The notes: generated from the letters alone by a model not told the origin. DNA of 37,031 bases from Flavobacteriales bacterium (GCA_016788405.1 JAEUSX010000222.1:1-37031), one strand, 5' to 3'; shown: positions 24,125 through 32,641, counted from the first letter of the stretch. Made by a program: numbers and translations.

Positions 24125-24880
24125 ATGCGGGTCCTCCTTCTCTCGCTCATTCTCCCGTTCAGTTCATTCGCCCAGCAGCCGCGCGTGGTGCATGTGCTGG
24201 TGGCGCTGTGCGACAACCTCCATCAAGGCATCGTGAAAGTGCCCGTCGGGATCGGCAACGGGCAGAATGCGCGCACCAACCTCTATTGGGGCGCGGGCTA
24301 CGGCGTGAAGACGCACTTCGATCGGGCCGCCGAATGGAAGCGCGTCCCCTGCGATAGCGCGACAGAGCCGCACATCCTTGACCGTGCCGTCTGGAGGCAC
24401 CGGGACAGCGCGGTGCACGTCGTGGCAGAAGCCTACGATGGTCGCTACATCGGCAAGGCCACGGAGGATCTGCTCACCTACGCCAGCGGCAGGACCGCGC
24501 GAACGATCAAGGCCGGGGGGATCTCGCTCAACGCAGGTGGCGGCGCAGACCTTATCGCCTATGCGGGGCATGATGGCCTCATGGACTTCCAGCTGGAAGA
24601 GACCTTCACCGGGCCGCCGACGAATACGCGCCAGACCATCATCCTGGCGTGCCTCAGCAAGCGCTACTTCGCGGAGCACCTCCGGACCACGGGCGCCGAG
24701 CCGCTGCTCTGGACCACCGGGCTCATGGCGCCGGAGGCCTACACGCTGAAGGCCGCGCTGGAAGGCTGGGTGCGGCGCGAGAAGCCTGCCGCCATTCGGG
24801 AGCGCGCCGCTGCCGCCTACGACAAGTACCAGAAATGCGGGATCAACGGGGCGCGCCGTCTGTTGGTGACGGGCTGGTGA
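24125..24880 (+). CDS. Secreted protein of unknown function with caspase-like His/Cys pattern
   Basis: A 251-residue protein with a signal peptide ending SSFAQQ near 16-18. The mature chain starts HVLVALCDNLHQGIVKVPVG and NLYWGAGYGVKTHF. Two later strands read LIAYAGHDGLMDF (His149) and TIILACLSKRYF (Cys176), the order and spacing of the His and Cys in caspase, gingipain and CHAT-type folds. I do not recognise a named family, and the protease idea is inference. Its last 38 bases overlap the 3' end of the convergent RDD gene. Confidence 0.72.
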   Translation: MRVLLLSLILPFSSFAQQPRVVHVLVALCDNLHQGIVKVPVGIGNGQNARTNLYWGAGYGVKTHFDRAAEWKRVPCDSATEPHILDRAVWRHRDSAVHVVAEAYDGRYIGKATEDLLTYASGRTARTIKAGGISLNAGGGADLIAYAGHDGLMDFQLEETFTGPPTNTRQTIILACLSKRYFAEHLRTTGAEPLLWTTGLMAPEAYTLKAALEGWVRREKPAAIRERAAAAYDKYQKCGINGARRLLVTGW

Positions 24881-25628
24881 CGCGTTCGCCCTTGAAGTGG
24901 CCGGAGCCCGCACCCTGCTGGCCGGTGAGGTGCACGTAATCGCGCAGCACGGCCTGCAGGAACTCCATGGCTTTCATGCCATCGCCGGTGATCCCGGTGG
25001 CTTCGCGCACCTTGGCGGCCATCTCCTCCATGAGCGCCCAGCGGTTGGCCTGCTTGGTGCTGGTGACCACTTCCTTCACCAGCGCGGCCTGCGCGTCCGT
25101 GAGGCGCGTGACTTCCGGGAAGCGCACCTGATGCTCCTCACGCACTTCGGTGAGCAGAGTCTCGGTGAGCTTGGTGCGCTGCTTCAGCGACACCACTGTT
25201 GTGCCGGCAGCGAGGTCACCCAAGCGCTGCCCCCTGCCGTTGATGAGAATGACCACCAATCCTATTCCGTAGAACCACACATCGAATGGCCCAATCAACC
25301 AACGCAATAGGTACTGACCTAAGGTGGGCTGGCCTCCGTCCAGACGGGCCACCTTAATATTCATCGAGCTCTTGCCAATGCTCTTGCCATCCATGAGCAG
25401 TTCGCTTGCCAGGTGATAGAAGGACATAGGCAGCGCCACAAGCGTCCAGTAGATGATCTGGCTCTCGTAATCATCGAGGTCGATGATGAAGAAGACCATC
25501 GTGAACAGGAGGAACCATGCCGACTTCACCAAGAAATCCAGGATCCAAGCCACCATGCGATCACCCACGCTGGCCACTTCATGATGGATGACGACGTTCT
25601 GCGCCGTCTCGATTCCAACCGTGCTCAT
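24843..25628 (-). CDS. RDD-family membrane protein
   Basis: A 261-residue inner-membrane protein. The RDD domain is seen in ASVGDRMVAWILDFLVK, with hydrophobic helices (FLLFTMVFFIIDL, IIYWTLVALPMSFYHLASEL), MDGKSIGKSSMNIKV, and a third helix before INGRGQRLGDLAAGTTVV. The last 90 residues are a soluble helical tail. RDD proteins are thought to move ions or small solutes, but the substrate is unknown. It starts 40 bases after the giant protein gene on the same strand, so the two are probably co-transcribed. The ATG at 25628 fits the family better than an upstream in-frame start. Confidence 0.85.
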   Translation of the reverse strand: MSTVGIETAQNVVIHHEVASVGDRMVAWILDFLVKSAWFLLFTMVFFIIDLDDYESQIIYWTLVALPMSFYHLASELLMDGKSIGKSSMNIKVARLDGGQPTLGQYLLRWLIGPFDVWFYGIGLVVILINGRGQRLGDLAAGTTVVSLKQRTKLTETLLTEVREEHQVRFPEVTRLTDAQAALVKEVVTSTKQANRWALMEEMAAKVREATGITGDGMKAMEFLQAVLRDYVHLTGQQGAGSGHFKGERVTSPSPTDGAPR

Positions 25629-25668
25629 GCGCTGCGCTTCGACCTTGATTCGGACGGGGATGCTGGGA

Positions 25669-28600
25669 TCAGCCCTCCGTCTCACGGGTCCAGATGGCCT
25701 CCGTGATGCTCTGGCCGTTCTTGAAATAGAAGATGCCCCACTTCGCGATCACCTTGCTGTACTCGTCGCCACGATTGCCGTTCACCACCACCCGGCGGAT
25801 GATCACCTTGTTGCCCTCGGTGTAGCTCTCCTCGGTGACGCCCGGTGGATACTCCTGCGCGAGCTTGTTGCGGTTGTAATCGGCGAAATCGCGCGGCTGA
25901 TCCACCGGTGTGGCGTCCAGAGCGGCTTTGTTCCGCGCACGGGCCACATCATTTCCTTGCACATAGCCGGCCTCGCGAGCGATGGTCGCGCGCTTGGCGT
26001 CGTCGATCGCGCGAAGACGCTCCTCGCTCTGGGCCGCGCCTTTCCGCCGCCGGTCCGCCTCCTGCTCGATCACCTGCTCCACTTGGCTTCGCTGACTGCT
26101 GGAACGCTGGGCGCTGGCACTGGCCCGCTGGCTCTCGGCTGTCCGGATGGCATTGCTCTGCTCAACCACGGTGCTGGCGGCCTGCACCTGCCGCGTGGAA
26201 AGGTCCTGCTCGCGCGAGAGCACCCGTTCCTGGGTCGCCACTTTCAGATCATACTGCTGCGCGGAGACCTGGCCCGAACGGTCGCGGCGCTGCAGCTCGC
26301 TCTCAGCCACGCGGTCCTTCAGCGCCTGCACCTCGGCTGCGCTCAATTCGCGACGTGTCTCGTCGCCACGGTACAGGCCAGCCTGACCATCGACGATCCG
26401 CTCCTTCTCGTTGACCGCTCCGTTGCGACGCGCCGAGGCATCGGTGGCGTTCGAAGCCTCCTCCGCCATCACATCCTCGCGCTGCTTCTTGATCCGCTGC
26501 CATTTCTCGAACTCCTCCCGCTCGCGCGCCTTGCGCATGAACTCCTCGGCCTGTTGCTCGTTGCTGCGATCAATGCTGGTACTGGGCCGCGTTCGCCGTT
26601 GCGAATCATCTTCGGCCGCCTTGCGGGCAGCGAGCTCGGCCTCCTGCCGCTGCCGCTCCAGCTCAGCCAGCAGGCGATCGATCTGATCGATCTTGGCCAG
26701 CGGATAGGTCTCCTGCGGCTTCAAGTCGCTGGCCTCCGCGTACAGGCCTCGTGCCCGTGGGTAATCCTTTGAAGCCATCGCCTCATCGGCGCTTACGAGC
26801 GCGCTGCGATAACGCTCGTCCAGCGCCTTCGCTTCGCCTCGTGCCAGCCGGTCGCGCTCCTCGGCGAGACGGCGGGCCTCGGCATCCGCGTCCTCCTGCG
26901 CTTTCCGCTCCGCTTCCAGCCGTGCGCGCTCCGCATCGGCCGCGAGGCGCGCGCGCTCAGCATCCTCCGCCTCTTTGCGGCGACGCTCCTCCTCCTCCTT
27001 CCTCCGCTGTTCAGCCAGTCGCTCCGCCTCGCTTCGGTTGAGCTCACGTTTGGCGACCTCCGCGTCGATGGCTGCCAGCCGGTCCTTCGGGTACTTCTCC
27101 TGCGGACGAAGACCCAAGGCCTCGGTGAATCGCTCGCGAGCCTGGTCGAAGCTCTCCTGCGTGAAAGCGAGGTCACCTGCGGCGATGGCTTCGCGGTACT
27201 GCTGCATCAGTGCTTCCTCCTCGGACTTCTTGCGCCGTGCTTCTTCCTCCAGGCGCGCTTTCTCGGCAGCGGCAAGTTCAGCGGCCAGCTTATCGGCAGC
27301 CTCCTTGGCAGCTCGATCCGCAGCGGCCTTCGCAGCGGCATCGCGCGCAGCGGCATCCTTCTCCGCCAGCTCGGCGAGGATGCGCTCGATCTCCGTCAAC
27401 CGGTCCTTGGGCTTCTGCTCCTCCGGCTTCACGGCGAGCGCCTCGGTGTAGCTGGTGCGCGCCTGCTCGTACTTCTTGGCAGTGAAATCGCGGTCAGCTG
27501 CCGCGATCAGCTCACCGTACCGCTTGTCCTGTTCCGCCTTTTCCCTGGCCAATCGTTCCTCCTCGGCTCTGGCCTTCGCCGCTGCATCCATCTTCGACTC
27601 GATATCGATGATGCGCTCGCGCGGGTGGGCCTCATCGGGCTTCAGAGCCGCTGCATCCTTGTAATCCACCAGGGCGGCGGATAGCTTCTCGCTTACATAA
27701 GCCTTGTCTGCCCGGCTGATCAGCTCCTGGTACTTGGCGTCGCGCTCACGGGCAAGTCGCTCCTCCTCCTCCCGCTTCGCTTTCTCGGCCATCCTGGCCT
27801 CGGACTCGGCGATGCGGTCCTTGGGATATCGTTCGGCAGGAAGCAAGGATGACGCTTCGGTGTATTTCGTCTTCGCCGTGGCGAAGTCCTCTTTGTCGAA
27901 CGCGCCGTCGGCAACGGCGATGATCGCGTCGTATCGCGCTTTGACCTCTTCCTGGCGCTTGCGCTCCTCGGCTGCTGCCTTGCGCTGCGCGACAACAGCG
28001 AGCTGATCCTTCGGATAGTGCTCGCCGGGCTTAAGCGTGGAAGCCTCCGTGTATTTCGCCGTGGCGGCGGTCCAGTCCTCGGCGTTCAAGGCGGCGTCCG
28101 CTGCTACGACCGCCGCATCGTACTTGTCCTGAAGTTCCTTCGCCTTGCGCTCCTCTTCAGCTTTCTTGGCCAGTTCTTCGTTCTTCTTGTTGATCAGCGC
28201 GATCTGATCCTTGGGATACTGTTCCTTCGGCTTCAGGCTGCTCGCTTCGGTGTACTTCGCGATGGCCTCATCGTATCGTTCGCCGGTGAAGGATTGCATG
28301 GCAGCGGCCAGCGCGGCCTGGTACTGCGCATCCAAGTCCTTCGCCTTACGCTCTTCCTCTGCCTTGGCCGCTAGTTCCTCACGCTTCTTCGCGATGGCAG
28401 CGAGCTGGTCCTTGGGGTACTTCTCCTCGGGCTTGAAGCCGATGGCCTCGTTGTACTTGGTCTCGGCGTCGTCGTAGCGCGCACCGTTGAAGGCGATATC
28501 GGCCGCGGCGATGGCGGCTTGGTACTTCTGCTGGTTCTCCTTCGCCAATCGCTCTTCGTCGGCCTTCCGTTTCTCTTCCTCCTTCTTCGCAGCGATGGCG

Positions 28601-29856
28601 GCGAGCTGATCCTTCGGGTATTTCTCCTCCGGCTTCAACGTTCCTGCCTCGGTGTATTTGGCGGTGGCGATGTCCCAGCTATTGGCCTTGAAGGCTGCGT
28701 CGCCAGCCGTTATCGCGGCGTCGTATTTCTGCTGCAGCTCCCTGGCTTTCTTCTCGTCTTCGGCTTTCTTGGCCAGTTCCTCCTTCTTCTTCGCGATGGC
28801 CGCGATCTGGTCCTTGGGGTAGCGCTCCTCCGGCTTCAAGCCACCGGCCTCCGTGTACTTGGTGGTGGCCTGATCCCAGTTCTCGGCCTTGAAGGCCGCA
28901 TCGGCGGCGGCAATGGCCGCATCGTACTTCTGCTGAAGCTCCTTGGCCTTCTTCTCTTCCTCGGCCTTCTTCGCGAGATCAGCCAGGATCGTGTCGATCT
29001 CCTTCACCCGTTGCTTGGGATGGGCCTCATTCTCCTTGATGTCGAGCGCGGCTTCGTATTTCGCCTTGGCCGGCTCGTAGCTCTTCTTGCCGAACAGTCC
29101 ATCCGCCTCCTTGATCAGCGCAGCATACTCTTCGTCCAGCTTCTTCGCGCCCTCTGATGCTTCCAATCGCATGCGCGCGTCGCTGAGCTTGGCCGTGGCC
29201 ACCGCATCCCCGACCTTCAGCGTCAGCGCCTCGGTGAAGCTCTCCACCGCCTTCTTGAAATCACTGGCCCCCATGGCCGTGCTGCCCTGGGTCATGAGCT
29301 TCGCGAACTCGGCCTCAGCGTTGGCCTCGCGCTTCTTCCTCTCGTCGTACTCCTTGAGCAGTCGCGCCTGCGCGTCGCGCATGCGGTTGGTGTACTCCAT
29401 GTCCCACTCGAAGTTGCCGGTGGCGCCCACGTACTTGGCCTTGCCGAATGCTTCCTGAAGGATCGAGAAGTCCACGCCGGGGATCTCGGACAGCATGGTG
29501 AAGTCTATGTTCATGCCGTGACCGCCCTGCCTCTCCTCTTCCGGTATGTTGCGCGTATCGATGACGATGTTCTTGCTGACGAAGCCCTTCTTCGAGCACA
29601 TCACCTTGTATTCCGACCCGTAGTCAAGGTTCACTTCGTACTTGCCGCTGGCGTTGGTGGGCACCTCCACCAGCTTCGCCCCGTTCTTGAACACGGAGAT
29701 CACGACGCCATCGATCTTCTTGGCCGTGGTGAGGTCCTTCACCGTGCCGAAGACCATGACCACATCGACCTGCGACCATGCCGCAACAAAGAGGAGCAGG
29801 CAAGCCATGCTGGCTACGCCACGCTTCCAGGTGTACTGCAATTTACTGGCGTTCAA
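25669..29856 (-). CDS. Giant secreted TPR-coil repeat protein, long paralog with KWGxFYF end module
   Basis: About 1,395 residues from a TTG at 29856, or 1,379 from an ATG at 29808. The TTG gives a better signal peptide (basic YTWKRG before VASMACLLLFVAAWSQ). Residues about 30-183 form the shared N-terminal module (VISVFKNGAKL, KKGFVSKNIVIDT, VGATGNFEWDMEYT). From about 184 a degenerate TPR is followed by 11 TPR-like units (244 to about 1056), each a TPR helix pair ending YPKDQ-type plus a charged third helix. A Gln/Arg/Glu-rich stretch follows, then the end module DEYSKVIAKWGIFYFKNGQ. An open frame continues upstream to 31104 but runs antisense through the FAD gene and is rejected. The repeats suggest an extended periplasmic or surface rod; function unknown. 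Confidence 0.82.
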   Translation of the reverse strand: MNASKLQYTWKRGVASMACLLLFVAAWSQVDVVMVFGTVKDLTTAKKIDGVVISVFKNGAKLVEVPTNASGKYEVNLDYGSEYKVMCSKKGFVSKNIVIDTRNIPEEERQGGHGMNIDFTMLSEIPGVDFSILQEAFGKAKYVGATGNFEWDMEYTNRMRDAQARLLKEYDERKKREANAEAEFAKLMTQGSTAMGASDFKKAVESFTEALTLKVGDAVATAKLSDARMRLEASEGAKKLDEEYAALIKEADGLFGKKSYEPAKAKYEAALDIKENEAHPKQRVKEIDTILADLAKKAEEEKKAKELQQKYDAAIAAADAAFKAENWDQATTKYTEAGGLKPEERYPKDQIAAIAKKKEELAKKAEDEKKARELQQKYDAAITAGDAAFKANSWDIATAKYTEAGTLKPEEKYPKDQLAAIAAKKEEEKRKADEERLAKENQQKYQAAIAAADIAFNGARYDDAETKYNEAIGFKPEEKYPKDQLAAIAKKREELAAKAEEERKAKDLDAQYQAALAAAMQSFTGERYDEAIAKYTEASSLKPKEQYPKDQIALINKKNEELAKKAEEERKAKELQDKYDAAVVAADAALNAEDWTAATAKYTEASTLKPGEHYPKDQLAVVAQRKAAAEERKRQEEVKARYDAIIAVADGAFDKEDFATAKTKYTEASSLLPAERYPKDRIAESEARMAEKAKREEEERLARERDAKYQELISRADKAYVSEKLSAALVDYKDAAALKPDEAHPRERIIDIESKMDAAAKARAEEERLAREKAEQDKRYGELIAAADRDFTAKKYEQARTSYTEALAVKPEEQKPKDRLTEIERILAELAEKDAAARDAAAKAAADRAAKEAADKLAAELAAAEKARLEEEARRKKSEEEALMQQYREAIAAGDLAFTQESFDQARERFTEALGLRPQEKYPKDRLAAIDAEVAKRELNRSEAERLAEQRRKEEEERRRKEAEDAERARLAADAERARLEAERKAQEDADAEARRLAEERDRLARGEAKALDERYRSALVSADEAMASKDYPRARGLYAEASDLKPQETYPLAKIDQIDRLLAELERQRQEAELAARKAAEDDSQRRTRPSTSIDRSNEQQAEEFMRKAREREEFEKWQRIKKQREDVMAEEASNATDASARRNGAVNEKERIVDGQAGLYRGDETRRELSAAEVQALKDRVAESELQRRDRSGQVSAQQYDLKVATQERVLSREQDLSTRQVQAASTVVEQSNAIRTAESQRASASAQRSSSQRSQVEQVIEQEADRRRKGAAQSEERLRAIDDAKRATIAREAGYVQGNDVARARNKAALDATPVDQPRDFADYNRNKLAQEYPPGVTEESYTEGNKVIIRRVVVNGNRGDEYSKVIAKWGIFYFKNGQSITEAIWTRETEG
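26691..29307 (-). repeat. Tandem 201-base (67-residue) TPR-coil repeats
   Basis: Unit starts (tyrosine codons, minus strand) fall at 29127, 28926, 28725, 28524, 28323, 28122, 27933, 27732, 27519, 27198 and 26811, preceded by a degenerate unit from 29307. The first five intervals are exactly 201 bases; later ones are 189, 201, 213, 321 and 387 as the charged helix lengthens. The core is A-x3-A-x2-A-F, KYTEA, LKPEE and YPKDQ. Confidence 0.9.
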
Positions 29857-29889
29857 GGGGTGGGGCTCCCTGCCTGCGGCTGAAGAGCC

Positions 29890-29897
29890 GCAATTTA
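29890..29897 (-). promoter_or_regulatory. -7 element for the giant gene (TAAATTGC on minus)
   Basis: On the minus strand TAAATTGC partly matches TAnnTTTG and lies 33 bases before the TTG at 29856. It is 3 bases from the opposite-facing element at 29901-29908. Confidence 0.4.
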
Positions 29898-29900
29898 GGA

Positions 29901-29908
29901 CATCTTTG
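29901..29908 (+). promoter_or_regulatory. -7 element for the FAD oxidoreductase gene (CATCTTTG)
   Basis: CATCTTTG fits TAnnTTTG except at the first base and lies 17 bases before the ATG at 29926. Confidence 0.45.
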
Positions 29909-29925
29909 ACGGCCACCCTGTCACC

Positions 29926-31056
29926 ATGCATAGCCTCTGGCAGCAACGCGCCTTCCACAGCCAGCCCGATCTGGTGGTCGTCGGCGCGGGAATCGTTGGC
30001 CTGTTCATCGCGCTTTTCCACCAACGGCGGCATCCCAAGCATCGAGTGATGGTGCTTGAACGGGCCGCCTTTCCGGACGGAGCAACGGTGAGGAACGCCG
30101 GCTTCGCGTGCTTCGGGAGCCCGAGCGAGCTGCTGCACGACCTCGATAAAGAAGGTGAAACGGTCGCGCTGCAACGCGCTGAAGAACGCTGGCATGGCCT
30201 GCTGGAGCTCAGGGCCGAATTGGGTGATGAAGGGATCGGTTATGAGGCAACGGGTGGACATGAGGCGTTCGTGACGGGCGATGCGCTGTACCCGCCTGTC
30301 GCCGAAGGGTTCGAGCGGCTCAACGATATGATGCGGCCGATCACCGGTACCACCACCTTCTGCTGGGCCGATGACCTCATCGAGCATCTCGGCCTGGGCG
30401 GGGTCGATCATCTGGCCCGGACTGAATTCGAAGGCGCGATTGATTCCGCGAAGCTCATTAGAAGCCTGATGCAGAAGGCACAGGAAGAAGGCGTGCTGAT
30501 CAGAGGGAACGCTGATGTGGCCCGGATCGCATCGGATGCCTCGCATGTGGACCTCATCCTCCGTGATGGGACGGTGATCACCACCGAGCGCGTCGCGGTG
30601 GCCACCAACGGCTTCACGCCAGCCCTGATGCCGGAGTTGGATGTGGTGCCTGCCCGCGGCCAAGTCCTGCTCACGGCGCCGATTCCAGCCCTTCGCCTTC
30701 GGGGCACCTTCCACATGAACGAGGGCTTCTACTATTTCCGCGATTGCGACGGGGGCATTCTGCTCGGCGGTGCACGCCACTTGGATGTCGAAGGTGAACG
30801 CACGATGCAGGAAGGATTGACCTCCTTGATCCAATCGGACCTTGAACGACTCTTGCGCGATGTGATCCTCCCTGGTCAGGAATTCAGCATCGCGAATCGT
30901 TGGAGCGGCACCATGGCCTTTGGCAGCGCGGGCAAGACCCCTTTGGTGGAGCGCATCACCGACCGGGTCGCAGTGGCAGTGCGCTTGGGCGGCATGGGCG
31001 TCGCCATCGGCATCCGGGTGGCGAGGCGCGCAGCGGCATTGCTGGATGAAGCTTGA
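29926..31056 (+). CDS. FAD-dependent oxidoreductase (DAO family)
   Basis: A 376-residue flavoenzyme of the D-amino-acid/glycine oxidase superfamily. The dinucleotide-binding motif is VVGAGIVGLFIAL (Gly20-Gly25) with the ribose-binding Glu45 in VLERAAFP. VRNAGFACFGS contacts FAD, and the C-terminal part has VRLGGMGVAIGIRVA. There is no signal peptide, so it acts in the cytoplasm or at the inner face of the membrane. The substrate amine or hydroxyl acid cannot be told. It faces away from the giant protein gene across an about 70-base divergent region. Confidence 0.88.
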   Translation: MHSLWQQRAFHSQPDLVVVGAGIVGLFIALFHQRRHPKHRVMVLERAAFPDGATVRNAGFACFGSPSELLHDLDKEGETVALQRAEERWHGLLELRAELGDEGIGYEATGGHEAFVTGDALYPPVAEGFERLNDMMRPITGTTTFCWADDLIEHLGLGGVDHLARTEFEGAIDSAKLIRSLMQKAQEEGVLIRGNADVARIASDASHVDLILRDGTVITTERVAVATNGFTPALMPELDVVPARGQVLLTAPIPALRLRGTFHMNEGFYYFRDCDGGILLGGARHLDVEGERTMQEGLTSLIQSDLERLLRDVILPGQEFSIANRWSGTMAFGSAGKTPLVERITDRVAVAVRLGGMGVAIGIRVARRAAALLDEA

Positions 31057-31128
31057 ACCGTGGAATTGCTGACCTTCGTCAGGCGCCGACGGAGGCCGCG
31101 ACAAGGAACTTTACCCAAAACACCCATC

Positions 31129-31533
31129 ATGACAACCACCACTGGAATCGCACCGAAAAAGGTCCGCATCGGGGACCTTCACATGGACCATAAGGAATGG
31201 CTCAACGCCCTTCGCTTCTTCAAGGACGAGCTCATGATCTTCGAGCATCGGCTGGAAGAGGTGGTGAGGCTCAATACGAAGCAGGAGGTGCTGGCCGAGC
31301 TCGAGCATTTCCAGAACCAGTTCATTCGCGAGAAGGAAGTGATCGATGAGCTGCGGCACGACATCAAGAAGAGCGAGAACGAGGTGGAGAAGGAGCATAA
31401 GGACAACCCGGTCGCCATCGAGCACCGCTGGTTCCGTGACCATACTGACCTGCGTGACCGCTTCGAGACCTTCGAGCGCCTCTATGCCGAGCTGAAGACC
31501 GAATACAGGCGCTGGCTCGCGCAGCGGCTGTGA
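31129..31533 (+). CDS. Small cytoplasmic coiled-coil protein
   Basis: A 134-residue, highly charged protein predicted to be almost all helix from FKDELMIFEHRLEEVVRLN to the end (RFETFERLYAELKTEYRRW). There is no signal peptide or membrane segment. I do not recognise the family. The ATG at 31129 is preferred to one at 31060 because the extra 23 residues are a basic, non-conserved-looking stretch, and an AACTTTAC sequence (31106-31113) resembling a weak -7 element precedes 31129. It begins a plus-strand set with a membrane protein and stress genes. Confidence 0.7.
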   Translation: MTTTTGIAPKKVRIGDLHMDHKEWLNALRFFKDELMIFEHRLEEVVRLNTKQEVLAELEHFQNQFIREKEVIDELRHDIKKSENEVEKEHKDNPVAIEHRWFRDHTDLRDRFETFERLYAELKTEYRRWLAQRL

Positions 31534-31555
31534 TGGAGGCTGTTCTGCCGATGGC

Positions 31556-31563
31556 TACATTCG
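31556..31563 (+). promoter_or_regulatory. -7 element (TACATTCG)
   Basis: TACATTCG matches TAnnTTTG at seven positions, 22 bases before the ATG at 31586. The same octamer precedes the glycosyltransferase at 212. Confidence 0.5.
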
Positions 31564-31585
31564 CCGCACCAATCGCAACCGCAGC

Positions 31586-31804
31586 ATGAAGAAGCTCATC
31601 GGCCTGGCCCTCTGGCTCGTCGCGTTCCTCATCCCCTTCCGGCATGCCATCCTGGACACCGACGACATGGTGCTGGAGAATGGCCGCGCGAACAACACCG
31701 TCGGCCTGATCAGCTTCGTGGCGATGCTGGCTCTCCTCTTCATCGGCTACTGGCTGGTCGATTCGGGCGGCAAGAAGCCGAGCGCCGAAGGCCACGGTCA
31801 TTAA
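31586..31804 (+). CDS. Small two-helix membrane protein
   Basis: A 72-residue protein with two hydrophobic segments (LIGLALWLVAFLIPF and VGLISFVAMLALLFIGYWLV) and a His-containing cytoplasmic or periplasmic tail (GHGH). No family recognised. It is 15 bases from the universal stress protein gene and has its own promoter-like element, so it may be the first gene of a small stress operon with 31820-33774. Confidence 0.7.
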   Translation: MKKLIGLALWLVAFLIPFRHAILDTDDMVLENGRANNTVGLISFVAMLALLFIGYWLVDSGGKKPSAEGHGH

Positions 31805-31819
31805 TCCGCGTTCTTGAGC

Positions 31820-32641
31820 ATGGCGCGCATCATCGTCCCCACGGACTTCAGCGCCGGCGCACTGAATGCAGCAGTTCATGCCGTCCGGCTCTTCGGCGCC
31901 GAAGGCAACACCTTCATTCTGCTGCACGCGTACAAGCTCCCGGCCTCCGACCCCGCGGCGACGTTCAATCTGGACGAGTTGCTGGCCCGCGAGGCGCTGC
32001 GCGGCTCCCACGCTTTCGAGGGATCGGTGCGTGAGCGGTTCCCCGGAGAGAAGCTTCACCTCGAGACCATCTGCGAGCATGGCGACCTGCCCAACGTGAT
32101 CGACCGCTTCGCCGACGACGCTGAGCGGCCCATGTGCGTGGTGATGGGCACCCAAGGCGCGAGCGGCGTGAAGGAAGTGCTCTTCGGCAGCAACACCGCA
32201 GCGGTGATCAAACAGTGCAGCCTTCCGGTGCTGGCCGTGCCCACGGATGCCGGGTTCCGCGCTCCGCGCCGGATCGTGCTGGCGGATGATGGCGGTCCGG
32301 TGCAGAAGCCGTCGCTCTCCTTGCTGCTCGACCTGGCCCGCTGGTACCACGGTGAGGTGCGCGTGACGCGCGTAGTCAACGAATCGGTGGCGGCCGCGAG
32401 CGAGCAGGAACCCGCCTACGACACGATCCTGGGCGCCATCCCGCACACGCAGCAATTCCTGAGCGCGGATGACGTCGAGGCCGCGCTGAATGATTTCGCC
32501 GAGCAAGGCGATGCCGACCTGCTGGTGGTGCTGCACCGCGAGCGCGGCATCTTCCACGGCCTCTTCCAGCGCAGCATGTCGGCCAAACTGGCCATGCACA
32601 CCCATTTGCCGCTGCTGGTGCTGAGGCAAGCCGAACACTGA
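31820..32641 (+). CDS. Two-domain universal stress protein
   Basis: A 273-residue cytoplasmic protein made of two tandem Usp domains. The first has the nucleotide-binding pattern G-x2-G-x9-G-S (GTQGASGVKEVLFGS), so it may bind ATP. The second is degenerate in that loop (HRERGIFHGLFQRS), a common asymmetry in tandem Usp proteins. The ATG at 31820 is preferred to a TTG at 31814. Its stop overlaps the ATG of the site-2 protease gene (TGATG), so both are probably translated together. Confidence 0.88.
   Translation: MARIIVPTDFSAGALNAAVHAVRLFGAEGNTFILLHAYKLPASDPAATFNLDELLAREALRGSHAFEGSVRERFPGEKLHLETICEHGDLPNVIDRFADDAERPMCVVMGTQGASGVKEVLFGSNTAAVIKQCSLPVLAVPTDAGFRAPRRIVLADDGGPVQKPSLSLLLDLARWYHGEVRVTRVVNESVAAASEQEPAYDTILGAIPHTQQFLSADDVEAALNDFAEQGDADLLVVLHRERGIFHGLFQRSMSAKLAMHTHLPLLVLRQAEH

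Noticed and set aside
25669-25850. A type IX secretion C-terminal domain in the giant protein
   Set aside because: The KWGIFYF end module does not show the usual glycine and lysine pattern of such domains; no claim is made.
26691-29307. CRISPR-like or intergenic satellite repeats suggested by the 201-base period
   Set aside because: The period is whole codons in one open frame, with divergence fitting a repeat protein.
29857-31104. An upstream extension of the giant gene frame through to 31104
   Set aside because: It runs antisense through the whole FAD oxidoreductase gene and lacks any signal peptide; the true start is near the -7 element at 29890-29897.
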